64,000 bases of DNA from Ashinkailepas kermadecensis (lineage: Eukaryota > Arthropoda > Thecostraca > Neolepadidae), in contig JAOTOM010005179.1 of assembly GCA_034440615.1 (NCBI GenBank), forward strand, positions 1,728,501-1,792,500, read 5' to 3'. The notes under the pieces were generated by a model, which worked only from the letters and a program-made list of their open reading frames with translations, was not told where the DNA came from and did no database searches. Positions 1 through 10,238 of the stretch are shown in pieces. Numbering within the stretch: position 1 is the first letter of the stretch; every line of letters starts with the position of its first letter. The translations under genes were made by a program, and so were the position numbers.

Positions 1-98
1 ATCGTTATGCAAAATACGGAATGGTGATGGTCGGTGTATATCACAGACACGTAACTTGGCTCATATTCTGAAAGTCTTTATGCCATTTGCCTCTCGCG

Positions 99-449
99 TT
101 AGAACCCACAAACTCGTAATTTCCCAACTGTCCTTACGCAACAGACCCTGTCGTGTAGATGCGGCATCAGGAGACCACGTCCCAGACTGAGCATGATGTT
201 CCTCCGGGCGCTGTTGCTGACCTCCGCTGAGCCCTGGCCGTGGTTCAGCACCAGGATGGTCGAGCTGTTGATCTGGGCCACGTCCAGCATGAAGATCAGC
301 ATAGCTGTTGGCCAGCGCCATGGCTTGCCCATGTGTGCCTCCACCATCGCGTCCAACACGCCAACGTCACCCTTCGTTGCGTTGTAGTACAGCATGAACT
401 TAGGTTTGCCGGTCTTCATAATGATAGCACCTAAAGCGTATTGGGTTCC
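99..449 (-). pseudogene. piggyBac-family transposase, C-terminal part of the catalytic domain (fragment)
   Basis: The minus-strand frame from 449 down to 99 reads LYYNATKGDVGVLDAMV, then RWPTAMLIFMLDVAQINSS, then an ARR..LSLGRGLLMPHL stretch. This is the order seen in the last part of the DDE_Tnp_1_7 (piggyBac) domain, where the family usually has YN.TKGGVD.LD followed by RRWP.A.F...LDIA..N. Only about 115 residues of a normally 550-600 residue protein remain. A stop lies just upstream (about 450), and no N-terminal part or first catalytic Asp is visible nearby. The position matching the third catalytic Asp of the family (GVD) reads Gly here, so the fragment could not be catalytic even if expressed. 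The Cys-rich C-terminal zinc ribbon is not recognisable. The fragment is not visibly part of the TTAA-flanked element at 5756-6764. Seen: motifs. Known: family pattern. Inferred: dead transposon relic. Confidence 0.75.
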
Positions 450-690
450 TCAAAGGCTTATCATGAGGCCTCTAGGGCGTGTTGAAATCTCCTAAAGTGC
501 GCTGGGACCCCAAGAGCAGGTTGATGGCCCAAACATCCACCCTTTTAGGTGCTCCAACACGCTTTGAGGGCCTTGGCGCGCTTTAAAAGCTGCTCTCAAC
601 ACGCTTTAGGGGCCTCGAGCAAGCTTTAGGAGCCCTCGATGCGCCTAGGATCCCCAGTGCAATAGAAGGACCTTAGCACGCTAATTGATT
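450..690. repeat. short irregular repeats around a CGCTTTAG motif
   Basis: Variants of ACACGCTTTAGGGGCC recur every 20-35 bases, for example near 495, 550, 575, 600 and 625. They are too divergent to define a clean period. The stretch sits between the piggyBac relic and a dispersed repeat and has no coding signal. Confidence 0.4.
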
Positions 691-719
691 ATCCCAGTTG
701 GTGCACCAATAATTCACGT

Positions 720-935
720 CAGGGGGACCAAACTGATTTAGAGGGGGCTCACCCACCCCTATTTTTGAAAAGTCCACAGCTTTCGACCACCATTTGTTTC
801 AGAGACAGATTTTTGTCATTAAAATAAATAGTGACTACATTATTCCCCTGTGCAAAGGGCCCAACGTACCGTCATCGTCTCTGAGTCACCGGATTTCGAC
901 TTCCTCTCCCCTCATGTTGAATGTTTTTTTCTCAA
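720..935 (+). mobile_element. dispersed repeat, copy 1 (partner at 33814-34115)
   Basis: The block running from TTTCGACCACC (about 783) to GAGTCACCGGAT (about 882) and on to a poly-T tract matches, with divergence, the same-order block at about 33975-34110 on the same strand (TTTCGACCACTG, then AAGTCACCGGATG, then a poly-T run). A G-rich CAGGGGGACC start precedes it at 720, comparable to the CACTGGCGGATC start at 33814. It is probably a non-autonomous DNA transposon copy. Right-hand limits are unclear. Confidence 0.5.
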
Positions 936-939
936 CCTA

Positions 940-2245
940 TTTCACTTCGGAGCCCCGGCTCAATTGATGAGGCCCAATGAGACATTTGTGGGGCCTGACG
1001 CGAATTTTGGGGCTCGTCGTGATTTTTTGGGGTCAGGCACGCTTTTTTTCGGGGCCATGGGCGATTTTGAAAGACCCTATGGTGCGATTTGTAGTGCTTC
1101 GAAGCGATTTTCTGGGCCCGGATTTGTATTGGGTGCTCCTTGTTTAGTTTGTCGGGGTTCGACTTGTCTTTTTTCAGGTCCCGATATTTTTGGGGGATGG
1201 GAGTGGGGGTACGGCGATTTTTTTCGAGTTCATGCGGAAGTTTCAGGCCCCATTGTATTAATATGGTGCCACGCACGCGAATTTTTTGTTGTGCGCCGAA
1301 AGAAATTATGGATTTTCTTCGCGATTTCTCGGTGGCCCGGCGCCATTTTCGAGCTTCGGCGCGAGTTTTTTGGAGCTCCATTGTCTTCATTTGGGACCCT
1401 GGACCCGAATTGTTGGGGGCCCGTCATCACGACAGCACACAGCGCGATTTTTGGGAACCCGAACGATTTTTTGGCAAAAACACAATTCCTCGAGGATCCG
1501 CTGTACTTAATTGGGGTCACGACGGGAATTTTGTGACCCCAGCACGATTTCCGAGTCTCTGTGCCAATTCCCGCAGACCCCATGTTTTTTCGACCCACCG
1601 ACGCAAATTTGTTGGTGCTCCGACGAGAATGTTGGGGCCCAAGGACGATGTTGGGGGACCCCGTTGCGATTTTGGACCCCGGCATGAGTTTTCGGGGCCT
1701 CACTATCTTTATTTGAGCCCCGATGGAATTATTTTGAGGGCCCCGACCGAAATTTTGGGGGTCCCGACAGTAATTTTTGGGGCCCGCTTTACTTATTTCG
1801 GGCCCTCGACACGAATTTGTGGGCCCCGACACTAAGTTATTTAGCACCCAGCCAGTTTTTGGGAGCCCGACGCAACTTTTTGGCCCCCGACACGAAATAT
1901 CGGGGCTTTGCTTTATGTAGTTGGGGCTACGACGGGAATTTTGTAACCCCAGCGCGATTTTTGGAGGCCCGACACGATTTTCGGGTCTCTGTGCGAATTT
2001 TCTGAGCCCCTGTTTACTTCGAGCTCTGAACGCTAATTTGTTGGGGCCCCGATGTGAATTTTGGTATCCTAGAGCGATTTTTGAGGCCATGTGCGATTTT
2101 CGAGCCCTGGCGCGGGTTTTTGGGACGCTCTATTTTGATATGGGGGGGGGGACCGACCAGAATTTCTGGCGCCTCAGCACGATTTTGGGTGGCCCCGACA
2201 CAATTTTTTTTATCTCCCGAATACCGATGCGATTATTGAGAACCC
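940..2245. repeat. old, degenerate short tandem array (GGGGCCC..ACGCGATTTTT type)
   Basis: For about 1.3 kb the sequence cycles between a G/C run (GGGGCCCCGA) and CGCGATTTTTGG, with a variable spacing of about 20-35 bases. A longer-range copy is visible: GACGGGAATTTTGTGACCCC at about 1522 recurs as GACGGGAATTTTGTAACCCC at about 1931, roughly 410 bases away. Long frames on both strands (228, 231 and 286 residues) fall inside the array. They reflect base composition and have no protein-family resemblance. Confidence 0.75.
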
Positions 2246-2548
2246 ACCACATCTCAGGGGCCCCCAGTTGTTACTGGTCCCAAACGGGCAAAGAAAGCTA
2301 AATTTCGGCGCATGAAGCACACCGAAATGGGCCCCTCTGACACAACAGGGGGTGGGTAGATGTAGGCACGGTGAGTTAGTTTATGGTTATTTAGGGTCTA
2401 TATGATCTAATATAGTTCATTAGCTTGCAATTTCTTTGAAAATTATGACGGAAGTCTGCATTCAAGCAGGTAATGATGACCACCTGCGTGCCTGAGGAGG
2501 CATTATACGTACCTTGTTTATGAAGAATCCAACAATGTGCTAAAAGTG
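2246..2548. other. no gene seen; flank of the hAT-like element
   Basis: Apart from ordinary AT-rich sequence and a short GGGGCCCCC segment near 2259, I recognise nothing here. Confidence 0.4.
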
Positions 2549-3294
2549 CTTCCAACCATGGGTATAATCACTGGGGGACTAGGGGGGGACATGTCCCCCT
2601 AATTTCTGAAAAGTGGCGATTTGTCCCCCTCAATTTTTTTCCGTGCCCCCCCAAGCCTTAGCTACCTGAGTATGATCGCCGCGAAATTATACTTAATCAT
2701 TTATAAAGTGAAAATGTATATGCGAGAGAATCACCAAAAATACTAGAAGCCGATCAAGCCAATCAACGGGCTTCACAGGCTATCTGTTGTCATAAAATAT
2801 CCGAATGGTAAATCAGCAAACGTTGGAAATTTCTGCTTCCAGACCATTCTTGAATAACATGAACCTTGGCCATATTGTGTTTCGCTTCGGTGGAAAATTG
2901 TGCTTTGTCAGGCAACAAATTTGCATTATCGCAAGACTTTATTATAGTCTTAGGTTGCAATCCCCTGCACATATATTGATATATCTTGAACAAACGTGAC
3001 TCAGGGTGTCCTTGGGTATCTTCAAGACCATGGAGGGGAGTCATGGGCAGCTTAAGCAAGTACGTCAAGTATACGTCGTATTCGTATTCGTATTCAGCGA
3101 TGTGTTCGCCAGAGGCGTATTTGTATTCGCATCGGCATTCAGCGACGGGTTTATGATGGTTCGAATCAATCACCACAAATGCTTCTGCTTGCACTGAACA
3201 CGCTGGAAGCAGCTACATAGGTCTCACGTTGCTACCTTAACGGTCAAGATCCAACGCAAACCGGTTTCTTCGGTTGTCATCCTATTCTTTTTCT

Positions 3295-3800
3295 TTTTCA
3301 CCCAAGCCTGCCCAAATCTGGTATCACTAGCAATAGCCTGTGTTGAACCATCCTGTAACATTTCAGACCGGTACATGTCAAGGACAAACTTCTAGGTCAA
3401 AGGTTAGCTTGATTTATGAGATGGCGAAATTTAGCAATATCGACCGAACGCGAGGTTCGGTTGCTATCGCTTCAATTTCCATCAAATGGGCGTCATTCGA
3501 CGTGGCTTGCTATGCGGTATCAGAACGCTAAGCAATCAATTTTTTTTTGTCGAGGGCAAAGGCCAAGCTGATCATCCGGTCCGCTCAATTTTCTTTCGTT
3601 TTCGCTCAAACCCATCCAGATCTGGTATCAAGCAATAACCAGTGGTGAACACTCGAGTAATATTTCAAACCGGGACATGTCAAGGTCAAAAATTTGATTG
3701 AGGTCTTCGATGACCTCGCGTTTCGTCGCTATGACTTCAATTTGCATTATGTGGGTGTCATTCGATGTGGCTTGCCGTACGGTATCAAAATGTTGAGATA
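3295..3800 (+). repeat. diverged tandem duplication, about 300-bp spacing
   Basis: The segment at about 3310-3530 (AATCTGGTATCA, ACATGTCAAGG, GGGCGTCATTCGACGTGGCT, TATGCGGTATCA) returns in the same order at about 3615-3790 (GATCTGGTATCA, ACATGTCAAGG, GGGTGTCATTCGATGTGGCT, GTACGGTATCA). Divergence is substantial. No coding frame spans it. Confidence 0.65.
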
Positions 3801-4168
3801 TCTAAATAATTTCACAGGTGTCGAAGGTCCAGTGTGTGTACAATGCTTGAGTGTAATAGGAATCGGAAGATCAAATCTGTTTTTGTTTGCAGCCGTTGTG
3901 ATGGCAGGCACTGATATCTTGTATGACTAGGAGCTCCCCCAAGAAATCCGTAATAACTTGCTCGGACGGCGCTCTCTTCGCTGGTTTTTATTTACACCGC
4001 CACATTGCTGTTCCGGACATTAAAAAAACGATTTTTTCTTCTCGAATTGTCCGCTGTCCTCTTAATGGTTCAACGGAAGTTGTCAAATTTGGAATAGAAG
4101 CCACACGTGAATACGCACAATTTTACAAACAGCCTGAGTTCATAACCAGGAGAGAGCAATGTTGTAAT

Positions 4169-4484
4169 CAGGGGCGGATCCAGGAATTGTTATGGGGGGC
4201 ATTTGTCTGGAGGGGCGCCATTTCTTTGGAGTGGCGCCACTGCGACAGCACCTGGAGGGGCACCCCTGACTGCAAAATTCGAGGGGGCGGGATGCACTCG
4301 GCCCTTCCCCGAAGGGGCGACTTTCCTTCCAAGGGATGCCTTTTGCGTTCATAGGGGCGCCTCTGGCTGAAATTCCAGCGGGTACACAGGAACCTTTTCG
4401 GAGGGGCGCCTTTTCCCGGCGTGAGGTTCGCTACCTTCACGTGTGGGGCACATGCTCTCAGTGCCACACATTTTATCAGCCCTG
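4169..4484 (+). mobile_element. hAT-like MITE, GCGGATCCAGG family, copy 1
   Basis: It begins CAGGGGCGGATCCAGG at 4169 and ends at CAGCCCTG at 4484. Flanks GTTGTAAT (4161-4168) and GTTGCCAT (4485-4492) agree at 6 of 8 positions, a decayed 8-bp target duplication. The interior is built from GGGGCGCC blocks and contains GCAAAATTCGAGGGGG followed by GATGCACTCG. The same landmarks recur in the copy at 57020-57242. The right terminal repeat is poorly preserved. No transposase is encoded. Confidence 0.55.
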
Positions 4485-4710
4485 GTTGCCATTGAATCGA
4501 AATGTGTTCACGTAAAACAGGAAAACATGGGCAAGGTTATTGTATGTCCATATTTATTACAATAAAACCATCATCCAATACTTTATGTTTTTCCTGCTAC
4601 AAGAGTGCAGCGTTTAACATACTTACAACATGGCTCGATGGTGATTTTGAAATTGGGCCAGCACTACGACATAAAGCTAGATGTTAATAGGCAGTGATAA
4701 GGAGTGGAAG

Positions 4711-5440
4711 TTGCTAATTTTGGCGGAACATTTTGTGGTAAATTTGCAGTATAAGGTGTTTTTTTTTCTCAAAATTTGGAATACCATGTTTATGAAGGTG
4801 ACTAAGATGAGTTGACAACTTATTTTCTGTGCAAAAGCTTAGTTTTCAAGTTGTGATTAAAATAAGGCCAAAAAGGTGCGATGAGTTAGATGTTAAGAAA
4901 TAAAATAAAATGCAACATAACCTAACCTAACCTAGCCTAACCTACCTTTGGAGAACAAAAGAGCCCGAAATACAATTAGGAAAATGTCAAGCAATTAATT
5001 TTCTGAAAATTCTCAAACTTAAAAAAGAAACCTAACCCAGCATAACCTAACCTAACCTAATCTAAGCTGCTTTTGAAGAAAAAAAATTGCATGAATGAAA
5101 AAAAAATCTTAAATATTTTTGGAAACTTTTCGGTATTATTGTGGTTTAAGGTGGCAACAAGAAACGTTTGTAGACGCATTTGCCTCCATAAAGCAAACAA
5201 ATGGGTTTGGTTTTGTTAGGTTAGGTTAGTTTAGGTTTCTTAAGTTCGAAAAAATTGTGATTTCTTTCCTTAAAAAACATCATTTTTTTCTCATTTACAC
5301 AGAAAATAAGTGGTCTCATCATGTTAGTCACCTTCATAAACATGGTATTCTGAAGAAGAAAAAAAAAAAAAAAAAACACCTTATACCGCAAAATTCCCCA
5401 TTTTGTCCGGAAAATATCATTTTTTTAACAATGGCAAATC
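4711..5440. repeat. fold-back (inverted repeat) segment holding opposed AACCT and TTAGG tracts
   Basis: The left arm (about 4711-4845: TATAAGGTG, ACCATGTTTATGAAGGTGAC, CTTATTTTCTGTG) is mirrored by the right arm (about 5295-5440: CACAGAAAATAAG, GTCACCTTCATAAACATGGT, CACCTTATA). Between the arms are AACCTAACCT tracts near 4915-4944 and 5042-5066. A reversed GTTAGGTTAGGTTAG tract near 5215 then precedes the right arm. The whole segment could fold into a long imperfect hairpin. No frame is recognisable. Confidence 0.75.
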
Positions 5441-5755
5441 TCAAAACCAGACATTGAAGAAGAATTGGCTGAAATGCAATATTTTTTTGGTGGGGGGGGG
5501 GGGGGGCTACCCCTCTATCTTGTCCAAACTTACCGCGTCCCTGGTTTGTCCCCCCCAATTTTTAAGCCGTGGTTACACCCATGCTTCCAACAGTGTATGG
5601 TGAAATAGGTTTGATCAGGTGTATGATCTGCCAGGTAAGTAGATCCTCCCTGACATAATCCTGCTGCTATTCGTATATTCTATATAATATATTCACCTGT
5701 CATGTATCCACATACGTGCATGCACCACATACTCTTCTGACAAACTTTATATTAA

Positions 5756-6764
5756 CCCGCGCACGTCCGGGGGGGGGGCAGATATCTGCCCCCCCCCCCT
5801 GCGGTTTTTCCTACTTTGCCGCCATACTAATCGGGTTAGCAAGGCCAAACCTCGCATGGCTGCTCATTGGTCTTTTCCGCATATCCTCAGAAATTTTTGA
5901 CCCTGGGTCATCTCAAGTCAGGTCACCAGGTCAGGCGAAGTGACCTAATGTCCCTCCAAGTTCTAGGTGGCATCACTCCCACAATAATTGGGCGATTGAT
6001 TTCAAACTTATATCACGACATGATCTTATCAGGGTCTATAATATGTATATCACGGTTTTTTCGTATCGTTGACCTGAGGTCAGGTCGTGGCCATTACCCA
6101 TTATAGGCCTATGGAAAAATATACAAATGTTTCCTGGTTACATATTTGCTCTCGGAATGACCTCCAACCGTTATGGCGTGTAGTTGGAAGCTATTCGCAA
6201 TGCTATCGCTGACATTTTTGCTCAGTGGCCCCACCAAGGTCAGCTGAGGTCACCTGAAATCACTAGCACATTTCTGCGCATTATATCGCAATGCATTGAG
6301 CTAGAAGGCTGAAATTACCCTCATTGTGCTTGTATCGCCAAGACGTGTCGATTTATATATTACATGACCTCCCTACTCTACCCCATGACCTTGACCTGAG
6401 GTCATTGTTTCGGTGACCCATCTGTTGATCTGACCTTAAATTACACAGCGTATGTCGATAGCACATTTCAAGGGCTGTCGAATAGCATTTGCAGTTTGTT
6501 TCTATCTGTTACAGGTCTTGAGATATGTGCCAATATCTGAGGGTCCCACCCGATCTGGTCGAATTTGACATATGATGACCCAGTGACCTAAATATTGACC
6601 TGAGCGAGAAAATGACCGAAATACTTTCGATAGAGCTTGTCACCAGCTATCCAAAGCCGTTTTCCGTTTGTCGCTACCTAGCATTGTTCTCGAGATCTTA
6701 GGGGGGCAGACATCTGCCCCCCCCGGACATGCGAAGTTGGCGCGGACCGCCGGACGTGCGAGTG
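5756..6764. mobile_element. piggyBac-like non-autonomous element (1009 bp) in a TTAA target
   Basis: TTAA at 5752-5755 is followed by CCCGCGCACGTCCGG and a palindromic GGGGGGGCAGATATCTGCCC block. At the other end the reverse complement reads TTAA (6765-6768), CACTCGCACGTCCGG, then GGGGGGCAGATGTCTGCCCC. Perfect TTAA duplications and inverted ends starting with C are the hallmark of piggyBac-type insertions. The interior (AGGTCAGGTCACC-like tracts near 5920, 6075, 6240 and 6390) has no transposase frame, so it must have been moved in trans. Its style resembles the elements at 13895 and 51433. Confidence 0.75.
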
Positions 6765-6768
6765 TTAA

Positions 6769-9500
6769 GTTATGTGTGTTGGAAAATGAAGAGAGAAAGA
6801 ACTGTCCGATTGATATATGATTTGGGAATATCACAAACAAGTATTTTAAGGCCAGGAATACTACCTCATAGGACCAGATACAATTTACCACGAAATCTTT
6901 TAAATTGCTCTATCTTAGATACCATGACTGTGCCGGGCTGTGCACGAACTACATCCAAAGCAAACTTGGCGGGTTTGGGTAGGGCCCAGGACTCATGGAT
7001 ACGGAAATGGGCTCTTGTATATGGGCTCATCGATACGGGTACGGGCATGGGCCGGGCTGGGCTCAGAAAATTGGCCCGTTTCGAACCCTTCTACTATATG
7101 CCGAGCTACTCTTTTCGGACAGGCAACTTCTTCTCCCAGACAAACTGCAATAAGAAGATAACGGCTCCGATAAATAGTACGACTGAGGGTCACACGTACC
7201 TATCCGTCAATCACGAGCCGACATTCACGCAGCCAATGGCGGCCTGGACAAAGACCGGGAGGCGACCGCCCTCGCCGCCCCTTGACTACGTCCCTGGGTT
7301 ACTGTCTGCGATCGTCACGTCGCTCCCAGCCAGCCATAATATATGGACATGTCTAGTTTAAAGGCCATAGAGACACTAAAGGGTTCCCCAGCAGCTGGTT
7401 GGGGACACCGGTGAAGATCGATATGGAGCCCCCGCAGCAAAGACGTCCTCGAAACTTCAAAGGCTGGCCTCACAGCTTCAGTGACGCCCTCACTGCGACA
7501 GATGTTCAACAGAGCATTTTAGAATAGCACCTTGGTGATTATAGAGTGTCATGGGCCATGGCGACAGAACAGGCTCATTGGCAGCTCCAGAGTAGGGGGC
7601 CAGTTGGCTCCTTATCGAGATAACGCGGGTGGGGGTTAAAGCTATCTGTTTGACTCCCATCTTGGACACGCATTGCTTATGATACAATGGCGCAAACCAT
7701 AAACGCATGGGCATCGCGAAACATTTTGTATATGGGGTGAGGGGATACGGAGGGTTTCAGGTAGATTTTGTATGCAATGCCATAGACGTAGTGTTAAGTT
7801 TCACTGAGATTGGATGGAGACTCATCCCCCGCCGTGGCAGCGCCTATGGAGTTTACTACAATTTAAGACATTACATCTGCAGCACATTGGCTGCTTGATG
7901 TGGTTATAGGAGAAAGCGATGTTGAAATTGGACACTAATAGGTCAATTTGTCCCAATATTTATGTATGGTAAAGAGTGACCGATAACTTTTTATGTTGCA
8001 AACAAAAACTTCGAAATCACCAAAATATTTATTTTGCAAACTATCTATGCATGTAACTTTGTAAGAATTTCCTCGAAAAAAAACTTTAATCGCAAGATAA
8101 ACCTAATTTTACCGGAACCGTTCCAGGAAGTGCCACCAGTGCTGTTCCAGTGTGCACCCTGGACTGACGTGCTTAGAGACGCTCTCAGAGCTGCCAATAG
8201 GCTCCCTGGAGTTTCCAGACAGGGTTGTTGTAGCTTCAGACAGGTAGGCGCCCATGCAACTCCAAGTCTCGTTCTGAGATTTCCAGAAGGGTGCCCTGGG
8301 AGCACCGGAAGACCACTACGACACACACCCATGCAACTGAGACCCAGGCAGCTCCGAAATCTGTTCAGGTGGGTCCACCCTGAGAGAGGCTGGTGACAAG
8401 AGTTAGTGCTATTTGAGCTGGTAGAAAAGAGCTACTTCCTCATCAAGAGCCAGTGCCGCATGACCTAGTACAACAACAGCAAGTGTTTCATTTGAGTTAA
8501 CGCTATTTGAGCTAGAGCCATTTGAGAAAGTATGCAAGAGTGATAGCGGTACGCGTCTTATGTCTTATGAGCGATGTCAATTCATATTTGAACTACTGGC
8601 TCATCTTATTCGGTCATTGAACCCAGAAGTGCACAAGCCTGCTAACTCGCCTACCGGCGTAGGTGACAGATATTGGCGGAAACTGTGCCGTTGTTGTGAC
8701 AGATATTCATTATTCGAAGAAAGAAAAGTATTGACCACACAATGAAGATATATAACTTCAGGATAGACATTTTAACGCACAAAATTTCACGTGCAGTTTA
8801 TTTTTGGTTATTTCACAAACTATTCGCTTATATTTCGGTAAGTTATCACTGCAATTTCGGAACCGGACATTTGGTAGCGCTAACTCTTTTGGAACAGATC
8901 CCGGTGCACAATATCGGCTGCACGCAGCCAGCTCCATTAGGCTGAACCATGGCGCAGCAGGCTGTCACAGATACGCCGTGACAGTTGATAGGGTTCGATT
9001 GCGGCGCAGTTCCCAAACGTTTGTATGGGTGATGTGACAGATTTATGGGTTTCAATGCTTGTAGGTGACATTATTGACGTTTTGTGCACCTCTGATTCAA
9101 CCCTTCAGCCACTACTAAGATATTTACTGGCGCTTGGAAGGCATATGCAATTTCACACGCTCACGAACACGATGCATGTTGAATGATTCTGTTGTCTTGA
9201 AATATCTGCATTACATTTTGCGGACGCTTCTGTCTGCTCATATTTGCCTTTTTGTTTTTGAATATGGGACTTGAATATTTGAACGAATGGGACCACTTGA
9301 TTGTAACTTGTGTTCTTTTTGCATCGCGGAGAGAAGAGGAGGATGGAAGGATGAGGAGGGTCAAACCTGCCACAGAAAGCTCTGTGCCAGTCATCCAGTT
9401 TGTTTGTGACGCGAGGTAGCCCTTCAATTGTCTGCTTCTTGAGATTCAAACGTTTGTCTTTAATAAAGCTACCCCACCACGACTACGCCGACCAATGCGA
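6769..9500. other. no gene recognised
   Basis: The frames here (210 residues at 6729-7361, 120 at 8034-8396, 98 at 9153-9449) have no motif I recognise and no flanking splice pattern that convinces. Near 6960-7060 the sequence is rich in GGGC words such as GGGCCGGGCTGGGC. One dispersed-repeat end lies at 7260-7295. Confidence 0.4.
7260..7295 (+). repeat. dispersed repeat end (match at 10202-10238)
   Basis: AGGCGACCGCCCTCGCCG followed by CCCCTTGACTACGTCCCT is nearly identical to 10202-10238. A looser relative ending TTGGCTACGCC is at 53063-53096. It looks like the terminal part of a repeat family whose remainder I cannot delimit. Confidence 0.5.
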
Positions 9501-10201
9501 CTGACTTATGTATGCTCAAAATAGTTCTGGTTATCTGAAAGTCCAGGAGTTTTTCTACCGTCGTCAATAACTTGAAATGTTTCTTTGACCTCGTTTACTT
9601 CTAAGAATGCCAACATACACAGACTCGTGATAGTCTGTCGAATCTCAGTTGAGGATACAGAGCTATTGACGAGATCAGCTGCCGGTGTTTCTCTCGACAT
9701 CGCCTGTGTGAAGTGAACAAATCAACCCTTCAACTCGACATCGGGGAATTCGACATCGGGGAATTCTTGTTGTAAAGCACCCGTTGATTCAGCTTCCATG
9801 TCGATATAGCATGTCTTGAGTAAAATACCAGACCGATGGTGTTTGATGATGTGAAACGAATTGTGGTTGGTTCGAAAAGTTTTTCCCGGCAGTATGGTAC
9901 GCGCACAAGGACAAATATGGCCACAATCATCAACGCATCAACGGTGTGGAGCGGACAAAAATAGCGACGCTGAAACTCTAAATGTTCCATCTAGCATCCC
10001 AAATATCGCTTTGTTTCCTCAAGTCAAGCATTTAAGGCCGTAGATGTTTATAGGGGCCAGTGCACGTTCGCATGGGCCGTAGACGTTCATAAGTGATGTT
10101 GGCCTTTCTTTCTTCGCCATGCCCATCCAATAGACGATTATGTAGGAGCCCCTGGCGCTGCGCCGAAGGCCCGCGCCATGGACCCATGGAGGCTCAAGGG
10201 G
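9501..10201. other. no gene established; two short minus-strand frames
   Basis: Minus frames at 9730-9990 (86 residues) and 9506-9700 (64 residues) lie head to tail. The second contains IRQTITSLCMLAFLEVNEVKETF, which loosely recalls the C-terminal region of MULE-type transposases. There is no second supporting motif, so I do not call a transposase. A short direct repeat of CGACATCGGGGAATT lies at 9737-9766. Confidence 0.25.
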
Positions 10202-10238
10202 AGGCGACCGCCCCCCGCCGCCGCTTGACTACGTCCCT
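10202..10238 (+). repeat. dispersed repeat end (match at 7260-7295)
   Basis: This is the second copy of the AGGCGACCGCCC...TTGACTACGTCCCT segment, same strand, about 90% identical by eye. Confidence 0.5.

Larger units (their letters stand above)
2557..5583. mobile_element. hAT-like composite element, about 3.0 kb, with 8-bp target duplication
   Basis: The left end starts CATGGGTATAATCACTG at 2557. The right end at 5583 reads, as reverse complement, CATGGGTGTAACCACGG. That is 14 of 17 matches and both ends start with CA, as is usual in hAT elements. The flanks are a perfect 8-bp direct repeat, CTTCCAAC, at 2549-2556 and 5584-5591, the duplication length typical of hAT. Both ends are followed inward by G-rich blocks (GGGGGGACATGTCCCCC on the left, GGGGGGACAAACC on the right as reverse complement). 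The interior holds a tandem duplication (3295-3800), an inserted MITE (4169-4484) and a fold-back segment (4711-5440). The frames at 2790-3194 (minus, 134 residues) and 3923-4354 (plus, 143 residues) show no transposase motif I can recognise, so the copy looks non-autonomous. It could alternatively be two unrelated copies in opposite orientation. Confidence 0.6.

Noticed and set aside
850..2090. 228- and 286-residue proteins
   Set aside because: Both fall in the degenerate GGGGCCC/CGATTTTT array.
9506..9990. MULE-type transposase remnant on the minus strand
   Set aside because: One loosely matching segment (ITSLCMLAFLEVNEV) without catalytic motifs or FLYWCH finger; too weak.
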